NCBI RefSeq assembly: GCF_017315705.1
Contig: NZ_JAFLRF010000019.1
Location: 1-64,000, forward strand
Length of the DNA stretch: 64,000 nucleotides
Direction of reading: 5' to 3'
Origin: Trinickia mobilis
GTDB lineage: Bacteria; Pseudomonadota; Gammaproteobacteria; Burkholderiales; Burkholderiaceae
Below, piece by piece: positions 1-8,952 of this stretch (the first letter of the stretch is position 1; each line of letters opens with the position of its first letter). The notes under the pieces were generated by a model. That model was not told the origin of the DNA. It was given only the letters and a program-made list of their open reading frames with translations, and did no database searches. The translations under genes and the position numbers were made by a program.

Positions 1-78
1 TCGCGCCGAGCCCCGCGCAAAAGAATCAACTGAAACTATGGTCAGCCGTTTTTGCACAACTTGACGCACACAACTCAT

Positions 79-385
79 TCGAATTCCAAGGTGTGAGGGT
101 TGTGCTTCGCCTTCAAACAGTCGAACTCCGAGGTCTGAGGCTCGCATTCCACTCTCAAAGCGTGGACAACTCCACGGTCTGAGGCCCACGTTCCGCCTTC
201 GGACATCCGAAGTCCTCGGTCTGGGGCTGACGTTCCGCCCTCAAAGAGTCGAAGTCGTCGGTCTGAGGCTCAGATTTCGGCCCTCCGACAGTTGAATGCG
301 CCGGTTTGGGGCTCGCGTTCCGCCTTCAAACATTCGTGACCTACCCCCGGGTTTAGGCCGAAGCAGTGCCCCGCCCTCAAACAAA
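79..385. repeat. Seven degenerate tandem copies of a 42-43 bp unit
   Basis: Copies start near 79, 121, 163, 206, 249, 292 and 333. The common core reads roughly TCGAAGTCC..GGTCTGAGG followed by CTCGCGTTCCGCCTTCAAA. Copies differ by many substitutions and by 1 bp in length, and the last copy is the most diverged. The array sits just beyond the 3' end of fliK and its last copy runs into the fliK stop region. No convincing reading frame crosses it, so I treat it as non-coding. It fills the otherwise gene-free stretch from 1 to 376. Confidence 0.7.
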
Positions 386-1894
386 CGTATCGACGATCCC
401 GACCGTGCGTTGGACGCTGGTTGTGGCCGACGTGGCGGTCGCGAGCGCCTCGGCGCCGGTCGCGTTGCCGCTGTTTCCGCCGCGCGAACCTCCCCCGCCC
501 TGCTGCTGCGCCTGCTGTTGCGCTTGTCCTGCAAAGCCGTTGCTCACGCTCGCGCTGCCCAAGCCGATCCCGTTCGATTCCATCGCTTCGCGCAGTTTCG
601 GCAGCGCCGCTTGGACGGCGTCGAGGACCTGCTGGTGCTGCGAGACGAACAGCGCGTGCGCGTGGTTGTCGGCGACTTGCAGCACCACTTGCAGCGGACC
701 CAGGTCAGGCGGGTTGAGCGTCAATTCGGCCGTCTGCTGGTGGGCGTTCGACAGGAACACCACCTTCTGGCTCAAGGCGTCTTCCCAGTCCGGCGTGCCG
801 ACTTGCGGCGACAGCGACGCCGCAGCCGCCGACGCGCCCGCGGCCGCGCTTGCGCTCAGTGCCGTCGCGTTCGGCGCCAGCGCCGCCGCTTGGGCCGCTG
901 CGGCGGACTGTTGGGTTGCCAGCGTCGCGCTCGTCTGGTTCGCCGTCGCTTGCAGCGTCGCGGTCGCGTCTTGCGTATTGCTGCCCGACAGGCTGTTCGC
1001 CGCCAGCGAGTTGACCACCGTCGTTGCGGTTGCGCTCGCGTTTTGCGCCGCCGCGTGCGCCGCCGTGCCGGAGGCGCCGAACTTGCCCTGGCCCAACGCC
1101 GCCGCATTCGGGAGATTCTTCGGCGTGATCGCGGCGTTCGAGCCGGTCGCCGCCTTGGACGCGGTCGCGTCGGCTGCCTTGCCCGGCGTGCCCGCTGCGG
1201 GCGCGTTTGCCGCGCTCTGGCCCGTCGCTTCGGCAAGCGCGGCCTCCAGCGCTTGTTGCAGCGTCTTGGCCTTGGTCGAATCCGTGGTGCCCGCCGTCGT
1301 CGTGCCGCTCACGCCCGTTGCGGCCGTGCCGTCGATCGAGGCGTCCGTTGCCGTTGCGGCGGCGTTCGGGTTGGATGCGTTCGCTTGCGCCTGCAGTTGG
1401 GCTTGAACGGCCGCGGCAACCGCCGCCGCCTGTGCCGCTGCGTTGCTCGCCGCATTCGTTGCATTGGCGTCCGGCGTCGAGTGGTTCGTCTTGCCGCTCT
1501 TGCCGTTCGATGCGGTGCTGCTGGTGCCGTTCATACCGCTGCCGCTTGCCGAGGCTTGCGGTGACGCTTGCGCCTGCGACGCGTTGTTGTTCGCGGCGTT
1601 GGCCGCGTTCGCATTCGCGTTGTTCGAGCCGTTCGCGGCGTTGGCCGTCGAGCCGTTCACCGACGCGTTCGCGCTTTGTGCCGCGTTCGACGACGCGTTC
1701 GCGCTTTGTGCCGGGTTCGACGATGCGTTCGACGCGCCTCCGGACGAGCCCGCCTGTTGCTGCTGCGCCTGGGCGAGCGTCTGCGAGAACGGCGTCGAAG
1801 GCTGCGAGGAGGGCAGCGGCGCTGCGCTCGATGCGTCGGTCGACGTGCTTGCCGCGCCGAACAGCGGGCCGAGGAAGGAGAGCGGAGACGTCAT
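377..1894 (-). CDS. fliK: Flagellar hook-length control protein FliK
   Basis: FliK is the secreted ruler that measures the hook and triggers the switch of the flagellar export gate from hook to filament substrates. The 505-residue product has a long low-complexity N-terminal part rich in Ala, Ser, Asn and Gln (about residues 1-350), typical of the stretched ruler segment. A compact C-terminal hook-length domain follows (about 370-460), with the family signature around ELTLNPPDLGPLQVVLQV. The tail is Gln/Gly-rich. It is the last gene of the minus-strand fliFGHIJK run, 75 bp after fliJ. The extreme repetitiveness makes the N-terminal region prone to length variation. Confidence 0.93.
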   Translation of the reverse strand: MTSPLSFLGPLFGAASTSTDASSAAPLPSSQPSTPFSQTLAQAQQQQAGSSGGASNASSNPAQSANASSNAAQSANASVNGSTANAANGSNNANANAANAANNNASQAQASPQASASGSGMNGTSSTASNGKSGKTNHSTPDANATNAASNAAAQAAAVAAAVQAQLQAQANASNPNAAATATDASIDGTAATGVSGTTTAGTTDSTKAKTLQQALEAALAEATGQSAANAPAAGTPGKAADATASKAATGSNAAITPKNLPNAAALGQGKFGASGTAAHAAAQNASATATTVVNSLAANSLSGSNTQDATATLQATANQTSATLATQQSAAAAQAAALAPNATALSASAAAGASAAAASLSPQVGTPDWEDALSQKVVFLSNAHQQTAELTLNPPDLGPLQVVLQVADNHAHALFVSQHQQVLDAVQAALPKLREAMESNGIGLGSASVSNGFAGQAQQQAQQQGGGGSRGGNSGNATGAEALATATSATTSVQRTVGIVDTFV

Positions 1895-1969
1895 GCGAGG
1901 CCTCTTAAGGTCGGTCAGAGGGTTGGGCGTCGAAATACATGCGTTTCTTTTACGTGCGCTTGCAAGGCG

Positions 1970-2422
1970 TCACTCGACGCTGTCCGCGCGCATGCGCAGC
2001 ACCTTCGCCGAGTGTTCGTCAGATTCGCGCTGTTCGCGGCGCGCGGTCTTCAGCGCCTGCGCGGCCTCGCCGCGCGCCTGCAGGATTTCGTACGAGCCGA
2101 GCTTGCGCTTTTGCTGCTGCCATTCAGGCTTCGCCGCCTCGACGCGCGCGGTTGCCGTCGCCAGCAGGCGGCGCTGCTGTTCGATCGCCGAATCGAGCGT
2201 GTCGATGAACGCCTGGAAGTTGCGCCAGTTGCCGGCGGGCATGCCCGACTGCGCGGTCTTCGTGAAGCGCGCGTGATACTCGTCGCGGTATTGCACCAGC
2301 GAGTCGAGCTGCGCTTCGACATCGGCGCGCTCTCGCTGCACGCGGCCCAAATGCTTGGTCGCGGCGTCGAGATCGTCCTGCGCGAGATCGATCAGCGTTT
2401 GAATCGGAAAGTGCTTGGACAT
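1970..2422 (-). CDS. fliJ: Flagellar export chaperone FliJ
   Basis: FliJ is the small coiled-coil stalk protein of the flagellar type III export ATPase; it sits in the centre of the FliI ring and contacts FlhA and export chaperones. The 150-residue protein is almost entirely charged, heptad-like helix (many Gln, Arg, Glu, Ala) and starts MSKHFPIQTLIDLAQDDLDA, matching the usual FliJ start. Length is normal for the family. It follows fliI by 15 bp in the same operon, the standard order. Confidence 0.9.
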   Translation of the reverse strand: MSKHFPIQTLIDLAQDDLDAATKHLGRVQRERADVEAQLDSLVQYRDEYHARFTKTAQSGMPAGNWRNFQAFIDTLDSAIEQQRRLLATATARVEAAKPEWQQQKRKLGSYEILQARGEAAQALKTARREQRESDEHSAKVLRMRADSVE

Positions 2423-2437
2423 AGGCAGTCAGCCTCC

Positions 2438-4039
2438 CTATTGCAATAGCGCGTCGAGCGCCGTCACGCTCGGCTCGAACTCGGCGCATTCGCGGAAATG
2501 CTGTTGCAGGAACGCTTCGATGCGCGGATACAGCGCGATCGCACGGTCGAGCAACGCGTCGCGCCCGCTTGAATAGGCGCCGACGTTGATGAGGTCGCGG
2601 TTGCGCTGGTAGCGCGACAGCATCTGTTTGAAGAGCCGCACCCGGTCGAGGTGGCGCTCGTCGATGAGCGAGGTCATCGCGCGGCTGATCGACGCTTCGA
2701 TGTCGATCGCCGGATAGTGCCCGGCCTCCGCGAGCGCGCGCGACAGCACGATATGGCCGTCGAGAATCGCGCGCGCCGAATCGGCGATCGGGTCCTGCTG
2801 GTCGTCGCCTTCGGTGAGCACCGTGTAGAACGCGGTGATCGAGCCGCCGCCTTGCGGCCCGTTGCCGGTGCGCTCGACGAGCGCGGGCAGCTTCGCGAAC
2901 ACCGACGGCGGGTAGCCCTTCGTCGCGGGCGGCTCGCCGATGGCCAGCGCGATCTCGCGCTGCGCCATCGCGTAGCGCGTGAGCGAATCCATGAGCAGCA
3001 GCACGTGCTTGCCCTGGTCGCGGAAGAATTCGGCGAGCGAGGTCGCGTACGCGGCGCCTTGCATGCGCAAGAGCGGCGAGACGTCGGCGGGCGCGGCGAC
3101 GACGACCGAGCGCGCGAGGCCGTCCTCGCCGAGGATCTGCTCGATGAACTCCTTCACTTCGCGGCCCCGTTCGCCGATCAGGCCGATCACGATCACTTCG
3201 GCGCTCGTGTAGCGCGCCATCGTGCCGAGCAGCACCGATTTGCCGACGCCCGAGCCCGCGAAGAGGCCCATGCGCTGGCCGCGTCCGACCGTGAGCAGCG
3301 CGTTGATCGCGCGCACGCCGACGTCGAGCACCTGATGGATCGGTTCGCGGTTGAGCGGGTTGATCGACGGGGCGGAGAGCGGCGCGTCGGCCGCGTTGCC
3401 GAGCGGGCCGAGTCCGTCGAGCGGACGGCCCGACGCATCGACGACGCGTCCCAGCATCGCCCAGCCCACGGGCAGGCGCTTCGCGCCCGCGAGCGGATCG
3501 GCGATCGGCGCGTTTTCGAGCGGATAGACGCGCGCGCCGGGCAGGAGGCCGGCGACTTCGGTCGTCGGCATCAGGAACAGGCGCTCGCCCGAGAAGCCGA
3601 CCACTTCGGCTTCGGCCATGTCGCGCGTGCTGCCCGCGGGCAGCTCGATCATCACCTCGGCGCCGACCGAGAGGCGCAAGCCGACCGCTTCGAGCACGAG
3701 GCCTGCGGCGCGCGTGAGGCGGCCGCACGCGCGCATCGGCCGTGCGAGCGTGTTGCGGCGGCGCGCGGCGTCGAGCCGCGCGCGCCAGGCGTGCAGATGG
3801 GGGTTGTCGGCGGATGGAGCGGGCGATGCGGCGACGCCAGCCGTGGCGGCGCTCGCCGAGTCGTCGAATCCGATATGAAGGTGATTCGTCGCGAATGCGT
3901 CGAGCGAGGGCGCCGCCAGACCGGCCGGCACCGCGGGCTCGCCGCCCGGCAGCGAGGTGCCGAACGACGCCAGCGCCAATTCCTGTTCCAGCGGCGTGAG
4001 GCCGCTCGTCAGGATCTCGTCGACGGTCGGCTTCACCAT
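2438..4039 (-). CDS. fliI: Flagellum-specific ATPase FliI
   Basis: FliI is the hexameric ATPase that energises unfolding and docking of substrates at the flagellar export gate, in the cytoplasm under the C-ring. The 533-residue product carries a Walker A motif [15 protein letters not shown] near residue 265, a Walker B segment ending [11 protein letters not shown] near 350, and the F1-beta-like core. The N-terminal roughly 90 residues are a low-complexity extension (Ala/Pro/Ser-rich) before the FliH-binding region, longer than in E. coli but common in Burkholderia. The start overlaps the fliH end by 7 bp, implying translational coupling. Confidence 0.95.
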   Translation of the reverse strand: MVKPTVDEILTSGLTPLEQELALASFGTSLPGGEPAVPAGLAAPSLDAFATNHLHIGFDDSASAATAGVAASPAPSADNPHLHAWRARLDAARRRNTLARPMRACGRLTRAAGLVLEAVGLRLSVGAEVMIELPAGSTRDMAEAEVVGFSGERLFLMPTTEVAGLLPGARVYPLENAPIADPLAGAKRLPVGWAMLGRVVDASGRPLDGLGPLGNAADAPLSAPSINPLNREPIHQVLDVGVRAINALLTVGRGQRMGLFAGSGVGKSVLLGTMARYTSAEVIVIGLIGERGREVKEFIEQILGEDGLARSVVVAAPADVSPLLRMQGAAYATSLAEFFRDQGKHVLLLMDSLTRYAMAQREIALAIGEPPATKGYPPSVFAKLPALVERTGNGPQGGGSITAFYTVLTEGDDQQDPIADSARAILDGHIVLSRALAEAGHYPAIDIEASISRAMTSLIDERHLDRVRLFKQMLSRYQRNRDLINVGAYSSGRDALLDRAIALYPRIEAFLQQHFRECAEFEPSVTALDALLQ

Positions 4040-4803
4040 GTGCTCACCTTGCCGAGGGCGGCCGCGACGCGCTCCCAGCGTGTCTTGAGCGTGGCGTCCA
4101 CTTCGCCGCTCGCGGCCTGCGCGCGGCAGCCGCCGCGCTCGACCGTCGCTTCGGTGCGGACGTGCCAGCCGCCGCGCTTCAATTCTTCTTGCAGGTAAGC
4201 CTCGATGATCGGCAGGTCGGCGGGATGCACGATCAGCGTCGGCGTGCCCGTCAAGGCCGGTTCGGCGGCGAGCACTTCGCGCGCGGCGTCGAGCAGCGCG
4301 GACGGATCGTGCGTCACGTGATGGCGCACGGCTTGTTGAGCGATATCGAGCGCGAGTTCGACGAGGTTTTCCGCGAGATGCGCCTCGACGCCCGTCAGCG
4401 CCGACTTGAACGCTTGCGCGAGGTCGGCGAGCTTGGCGGCCTCGGCAAGCGCTTCGACGCGGCCCTTCTCGAAGCCCTGCGCATAGCCTTGCTCGAAGCC
4501 TGCCTGATAACCGAGCGCCTGGCCCGCGACGTGGCCCGAAGCGACGCCCTGCGCATGCGCGGCATCGCGCAGACGCTGCAGCTCGGCTTCGAACGCGCCA
4601 TCGTCGAACGGCTGCGCGGGCGCGGGCGGCGCCGGGTCGAACGAAGCCATCTCCCAGCGTTGATACGCCGAGAGTGTCTCTTTCGATCGATCCATGCCGG
4701 CATGCGCCGGGCCGTCCACGTCAGCGCCCGCCGGGCCGCCCCAAGCGTGCTGACTCCCCCCTTGGGGGGGAAGCGAACGCGGGGGGCGGTCAACATTAGA
4801 CAT
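4033..4803 (-). CDS. fliH: Flagellar assembly protein FliH
   Basis: FliH is the dimeric stator-like regulator that holds FliI inactive and brings it to the export gate. The product (256 residues from this start) has the family's glycine-spaced repeats in the middle ([20 protein letters not shown]) and a V-ATPase-E-like C-terminal half. The normal Burkholderia N-terminus, around [12 protein letters not shown], begins only at about residue 46. The preceding 36 residues are encoded by a GC-rich palindromic element. Translation may start at 4803, overlapping fliG by 8 bp, or at the internal ATG at 4695, which would give a more typical protein. I kept the longer form because of its overlap with fliG. 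Confidence 0.88.
   Translation of the reverse strand: MSNVDRPPRSLPPQGGSQHAWGGPAGADVDGPAHAGMDRSKETLSAYQRWEMASFDPAPPAPAQPFDDGAFEAELQRLRDAAHAQGVASGHVAGQALGYQAGFEQGYAQGFEKGRVEALAEAAKLADLAQAFKSALTGVEAHLAENLVELALDIAQQAVRHHVTHDPSALLDAAREVLAAEPALTGTPTLIVHPADLPIIEAYLQEELKRGGWHVRTEATVERGGCRAQAASGEVDATLKTRWERVAAALGKVSTW
4731..4789. repeat. GC-rich palindromic element inside the 5' end of fliH
   Basis: The core is six C's, TT and seven G's (4756-4770), flanked by outer arms CCGCCCC and GGGGGGCGG, giving a long imperfect hairpin. Elements with this C-run/G-run core are familiar as dispersed intergenic palindromes in Burkholderia genomes (family knowledge, not checked here). Here it lies where an intergenic spacer would be expected, and it is in frame with fliH. 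Confidence 0.5.
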
Positions 4804-5791
4804 ACGCGTCTTCCGCCTTGCCGCCGAGGACTATCTGACCGCTCTCGGCGAGGTTGCGCACGACCTGCAGGATGCGGCGCTGCTGCGTCTCGACTTCCGA
4901 CACGCGCACCGGTCCGCGCGAATCGAGGTCTTCCGCGAGCAGTTCGGCCGCGCGCTGCGACATGTTCGACAGGAACTTCTGGCGCAGCGCGGGCGGCGCG
5001 CCTTTCAGCGAGATGATCAGCCCTTCCGACTCCACTTCCTTCAGCAGCAGCTGGATCGCGCGGTCTTCCAGGTCGAGCAGGTTCTCGAACACGAACATCT
5101 GGTCGATGATCTTCTGCGCGAGATCCGCGTCGTACTGGCGGACGCTCTCGAGCACCGATTCTTCGAACGTGCTCGACATGTAGTTGAGGATTTCGGCCGC
5201 CGTGCGGATGCCGCCCATCGGGCTGCGCTTCAAGTTGTCGCTGCCCGACAAGAGGCCCGTGAGCACGTCGTCGAGTTCGCGCAGCGCCGCGGGCTGGATG
5301 CCGTCGAGCGTTGCGATCCGCAAGAGCACGTCGTTGCGCAGACGCTCGGCGAAGCATTCGGCGATCTCGGAGGCCTGGTCGCGGTCCAGGTGCACGAGGA
5401 TCGTCGCGATGATCTGCGGGTGTTCGTTCTTGATGAGCTCGGCCACGGCCGCCGAATCCATCCACTTGAGCCCTTCGATGCCGCTCGTGTCGCTGCCTTG
5501 GAGGATGCGGTCGATCAGCACGCCCGCCTTGTCCTCGCCGAGCGCCTTCGTGAGCACCGAGCGGATGTAGTCGCTCGAATCGAGCGACAGCGCCGTGTGC
5601 CTTTCCGCTTCCTTGACGAAATCCTGCAGCACGCCCTCGACCTGCTCGCGCGTCACGTTCTTCAACGCGGCCATCGCGGAGCCGATCTTCTGCACTTCGC
5701 GCGGCCCGAGGAACTTGAATACCTCCGCGGCCTCTTCCTCGCCGATCGACATCAGCAAGAGCGCGCTCTTGGTGAGACCTTCAGTGTTCAT
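4796..5791 (-). CDS. fliG: Flagellar motor switch protein FliG
   Basis: FliG forms the upper C-ring of the flagellar motor, contacts MotA for torque, and transmits the CheY-P switch signal. The 331-residue length is standard. The N-terminal domain (MNTEGLTKSALLLMSIGEEE) docks to FliF. The middle domain contains the EHPQIIATILVHLD segment, and the C-terminal torque helix region around residues 285-310 holds conserved charges (RQKFLSNMSQRAAELLAEDL). It lies 37 bp after fliF in the operon. Confidence 0.96.
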   Translation of the reverse strand: MNTEGLTKSALLLMSIGEEEAAEVFKFLGPREVQKIGSAMAALKNVTREQVEGVLQDFVKEAERHTALSLDSSDYIRSVLTKALGEDKAGVLIDRILQGSDTSGIEGLKWMDSAAVAELIKNEHPQIIATILVHLDRDQASEIAECFAERLRNDVLLRIATLDGIQPAALRELDDVLTGLLSGSDNLKRSPMGGIRTAAEILNYMSSTFEESVLESVRQYDADLAQKIIDQMFVFENLLDLEDRAIQLLLKEVESEGLIISLKGAPPALRQKFLSNMSQRAAELLAEDLDSRGPVRVSEVETQQRRILQVVRNLAESGQIVLGGKAEDAYV

Positions 5792-5828
5792 GATGCCCCT
5801 AGCGAACGATAGTGAGCGTGGGGGCCGT

Positions 5829-7619
5829 TCATTCAGCCACCCAGTTCTTGACGACCGTCGCGACGATCTTCGGGTCCTGGCGCGCGATCGTGCGCGCGTA
5901 GTCCAGGTTCCGTTCGAATTTGTGCTTCTCGCTTTCGAACGACAGCAGGTTCACGTTCACGCCGTCGTCGTCCAGTGCGGCCTTGTCCGCGCCCTCGGCC
6001 GGGATGCCGTCGAGCAGCACCGGCTCGCCCGCCGAGCCGATCGCCACGGCGGCCGTCGCCTCGCCGGGCGGCAGGGGCGGCGGGAATGCGCGGCGCAGCG
6101 CCGGCTTCACCATCACGAAGTAGAGGATCAGGGCCACCGCGCCGATGCCGAGCCACGTCGCGATCTGCTTGTAGAGCGCGAGCATGTCGGGCGTGCGCCA
6201 CCACGGGATGTTCGAGAACGGGTCGTCGATCTTCGTGAACGCGCTGTTGACGACGTTGACCGAGTCGCCGCGCTGCGCGTCGTAGCCCATCGCGTCCTTG
6301 ACGAGCTGATCGACTTTCGTGAGCAGATCCGCGGGCACCGGCTGCATCGTCATGTGGCCCTTCGCGTCCGTGACCGGCACGTTGTTGATGACCACCGCCA
6401 CCGACAGACGCTTGATGCTGCCGATCTCGCGCTCGGTGTGGCGGATCGTCTTGTCGAGTTCGTAGTTGGTCGTCGAATCCTTGTGCTCGGAGAGCGGCGT
6501 CGCCGACACCGCGCTCGCGCCGCTCGCGGGCGCATTGATCGGCGCGGAAGCCGGCTGCGGCGGCGTGTTCGACAGCGCGCCCGGCACGCCTTGCGCGGCG
6601 CCGGTCGACGCTTCCGTCGACGAGCTCGTCTGCTGGCTGCGGATCGCGGTTTGCGCCGGGCTGCTGTTCGGGCCGTACGATTCGGCGGTCTGCTCGACCT
6701 TCGAGAAGTCGATGTCGGCGCTGACCGTCGAATGCGCGTTGCCGGCGCCGAAGAGCGGGGCGAGGATCGCGTCGATGCGCTGCTGCGTGTCGTGCTCGAT
6801 TTGCCGCACGTATTTCAGTTGCGACGGATCGAGCCCGGTGGCGGACGAAGATTGCGTCAGGAGGTTGCCGTCCTGGTCGACGATCGTCACGTTCTTGACC
6901 GGCATGTCGGGCACCGCGGACGCCACCATGTGCGTGATCGCGATCACCTGGCCTTCGTCGAGCGCGCGGCCCGGATACAGATTGACGAGCACCGACGCCG
7001 ACGGCGCCTCGCGGTCGCGCACGAACACGGACGGCTTCGGAATCGCCAGATGGACGCGCGCTTCGCGCACGGTCGAGATCGATTCGATGGTCTTTTCGAG
7101 CTCGCCTTCGAGCGCGCGCTGGTAATTGACCTGCTCGGCGAACTGGCTGATGCCGAACTTCTGGTTGTCCATCAGCTCGAAGCCGACCGAGCCGCCCTTG
7201 GGCAGCCCAAGCGCAGCGAGGCGCAGGCGCATCTCGTGCACTTGGTCGGAAGGCACGAGGATCGCGCCGCCGGCGTCCGCGAACTTGTACGGGATGTTGG
7301 CCTGCTGCAGCGCGGTGATGATCGCGCCGCCGTCGCGGTCCGAGAGGTTGCTGTACAGCACCTTGTAGTCCGGCGTGCGCGACCACATGACGAGCGCGGC
7401 CACGACGGCCACGAGCAACGCGACGGCGATGATCAGCGGCGCGCGCGGGTTGCCGCGCATTTGCGAGAGCGTCGGCAGGCGCTGTGCAAACCCGTTGCCG
7501 CCGCCGAGTTCGGCACCGCCGCCGGCAGGCAGCCCGCCCGCACCTGCCGCGGCAGGTTGCGCGCCCGCGAGGCCGATGCGGGTGTCGGGGTTGATCAAAG
7601 AGTTGGCCTGCGAATCCAT
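5829..7619 (-). CDS. fliF: Flagellar MS-ring protein FliF
   Basis: FliF builds the MS-ring in the inner membrane, the base on which the motor and export gate assemble. The 597-residue product from the ATG at 7619 has an N-terminal transmembrane helix (LIIAVALLVAVVAALVMW), two periplasmic ring-building motifs (DYKVLYSNLSDRDGG onward), a low-complexity linker rich in Ser/Ala/Pro around residues 310-390, a second membrane helix (ATWLGIGAVALILYFVMV) and a cytoplasmic tail that binds FliG. It is the first gene of the minus-strand operon; the 290 bp to fliE should hold divergent promoters, but I could not assign them firmly. Confidence 0.96.
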   Translation of the reverse strand: MDSQANSLINPDTRIGLAGAQPAAAGAGGLPAGGGAELGGGNGFAQRLPTLSQMRGNPRAPLIIAVALLVAVVAALVMWSRTPDYKVLYSNLSDRDGGAIITALQQANIPYKFADAGGAILVPSDQVHEMRLRLAALGLPKGGSVGFELMDNQKFGISQFAEQVNYQRALEGELEKTIESISTVREARVHLAIPKPSVFVRDREAPSASVLVNLYPGRALDEGQVIAITHMVASAVPDMPVKNVTIVDQDGNLLTQSSSATGLDPSQLKYVRQIEHDTQQRIDAILAPLFGAGNAHSTVSADIDFSKVEQTAESYGPNSSPAQTAIRSQQTSSSTEASTGAAQGVPGALSNTPPQPASAPINAPASGASAVSATPLSEHKDSTTNYELDKTIRHTEREIGSIKRLSVAVVINNVPVTDAKGHMTMQPVPADLLTKVDQLVKDAMGYDAQRGDSVNVVNSAFTKIDDPFSNIPWWRTPDMLALYKQIATWLGIGAVALILYFVMVKPALRRAFPPPLPPGEATAAVAIGSAGEPVLLDGIPAEGADKAALDDDGVNVNLLSFESEKHKFERNLDYARTIARQDPKIVATVVKNWVAE

Positions 7620-7909
7620 GCGTCTGGGTTCTCCGGAATGCGGGTAGGTCCTGTCGGGACGCGCTTTGACGCCCACTTACGGACACTTTCACGAAGGGGA
7701 TTATCCGCAGGGGAGCGCAACTCCATTGGTTGAATAGAACAGGGTTTTCCCCCTACTTTCACGGCTTTCGCGAAATGGCCGCTGCTATGCTCGCTGCTAT
7801 GTTCTTTTAATCGGATCGGCACGTCCCGCGCGTGCTGCTTACAAGCGGTTTACGCTTGGCGCGAGCGCTCGAGCCGGTCCATTTCCACTTTCCCGGCTGT
7901 GGAGAAACC

Positions 7910-8239
7910 ATGACTGTCACTGCGATGAATTCGGCCCTGCAGCAATTGCAGGCGCTGGCGGCCCAAGCCGCGGACAGCGCCGAAGTGCAAAGCCAAAGCA
8001 ACGGCGCTGCGACGGCGGGTACGTTTTCGGCGGCGCTCAAGGCGTCGCTCGACAAAATCAGCGATAACCAGCAAAAGGCGGCCGGCGAATCCAAGGCCTT
8101 CGAGCTCGGCGCGCCGAACGTTTCGCTGAACGACGTGATGATCGACGGGGCAAAGGCCAACATCGGCTTTCAGTTCGGGCTGCAGGTGCGCAACAAGCTC
8201 GTCTCGGCCTACAACGACATCATGCAAATGTCGGTGTGA
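7910..8239 (+). CDS. fliE: Flagellar hook-basal body protein FliE
   Basis: FliE is the junction protein linking the MS-ring to the proximal rod, and the first rod substrate to be exported. The 109-residue protein has a polar N-terminus and the conserved C-terminal region ending in [21 protein letters not shown], the family hallmark. The ATG at 7910 is preceded by a good ribosome site (GGAGAAACC). It is divergent from fliF, as in other Burkholderiaceae. Confidence 0.95.
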   Translation: MTVTAMNSALQQLQALAAQAADSAEVQSQSNGAATAGTFSAALKASLDKISDNQQKAAGESKAFELGAPNVSLNDVMIDGAKANIGFQFGLQVRNKLVSAYNDIMQMSV

Positions 8240-8346
8240 GCGCCCCAAAAATCACCTAAAGCTTTCGCGGCGCGATCCGATAACACCGGTATAAGGCAGG
8301 CATTTGCGCTGCCGGCCACCAACCGAAGAGCACAGGAGGAGCGCCG

Positions 8347-8520
8347 ATGTATTCCCCAGGACACTCTGGAGCGAGTGCGGATGCGCGCGTCGGCGTCGAG
8401 ACCGGGGTCATGGGCGCGAATCCGCACCGTCTGATCGCGACGCTCGAAGAAGCCTGGATCGGAATTGCCCCAGCAATCGCGAAGATGGCGGCACAGCCAT
8501 CGCCGGAACGCATTAGATGA
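8347..8520 (+). pseudogene. fliS: fliS with a large internal in-frame deletion
   Basis: FliS is normally a 130-150 residue four-helix chaperone that keeps flagellin soluble until export. Here only 57 codons remain. The first 30 residues (MYSPGHSGASADARVGVETG, then VMGANPHRLI) match a FliS N-terminus. They pass straight into TLEEAWIGIAPAIAKMAAQ, which looks like a FliS C-terminal tail. The helices in between, roughly 75-80 residues, are missing without a frame break. The stop overlaps the fliT start (ATGA), so the operon structure is intact. A four-helix bundle cannot form from what is left; it could instead be a sequencing or assembly collapse. Confidence 0.7.
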
Positions 8521-8846
8521 ACCAGAACGCAGAATATTTTGCGCGATACGAAGCGATCGCGGCGGTGTCGCACAGGATGCTGTCGGCCGCGCGCCGCGCG
8601 CTGTGGAGCGATCTGATCAGGCTGCAGGACGAGTACCTGGCGCTCGTCGACGGGCTGAAGGACGCCGAGTCGAACGTGATGCTCGACGACGGCGAGCGCG
8701 CGCGCAAGTTCGACCTGATCCGGCGGATTCTCGCCGACGACGCGGCGATTCGCGACCTGGCGAGTCCGAGCGTCGCGCGCCTGTCGGCGCTCTTCGCCAC
8801 CGAGCGGCCGGCGCGCGTGCTGAAAGAGCTGTACGGCGCGCGCTGA
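8517..8846 (+). CDS. fliT: FliT-like flagellar protein
   Basis: FliT-type proteins are small helical export chaperones for the filament cap FliD; in some bacteria they also bind FlhDC. The 109-residue product is all-helical in appearance and starts MNQNAEYFARYEAIAAVSHR, matching the Burkholderia protein found directly behind fliS. Its start overlaps the fliS stop by 4 bp. Sequence conservation of FliT is low, so the call rests mainly on position and size. Confidence 0.75.
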   Translation: MNQNAEYFARYEAIAAVSHRMLSAARRALWSDLIRLQDEYLALVDGLKDAESNVMLDDGERARKFDLIRRILADDAAIRDLASPSVARLSALFATERPARVLKELYGAR

Positions 8847-8952
8847 GCGCTATGGTTTTTTGGCGCAAGCACAATCACGCAATACCCTGCCTCAAGCCAC
8901 ACTCAATTCAACCTCGTAAGCAGCACGACTTTTTGGCGCGAAAGGACTCGGC

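Noticed and set aside
296-1564. Long plus-strand frames over fliK and the tandem repeats
   Set aside because: Arg/Cys-rich complementary reading of the FliK low-complexity region; no start signals.
5595-7733. A 712-codon plus-strand open frame opposite fliF and fliG
   Set aside because: It is Arg/His-rich antisense sequence created by the high GC of fliF; no family resemblance, and fliF is certain.
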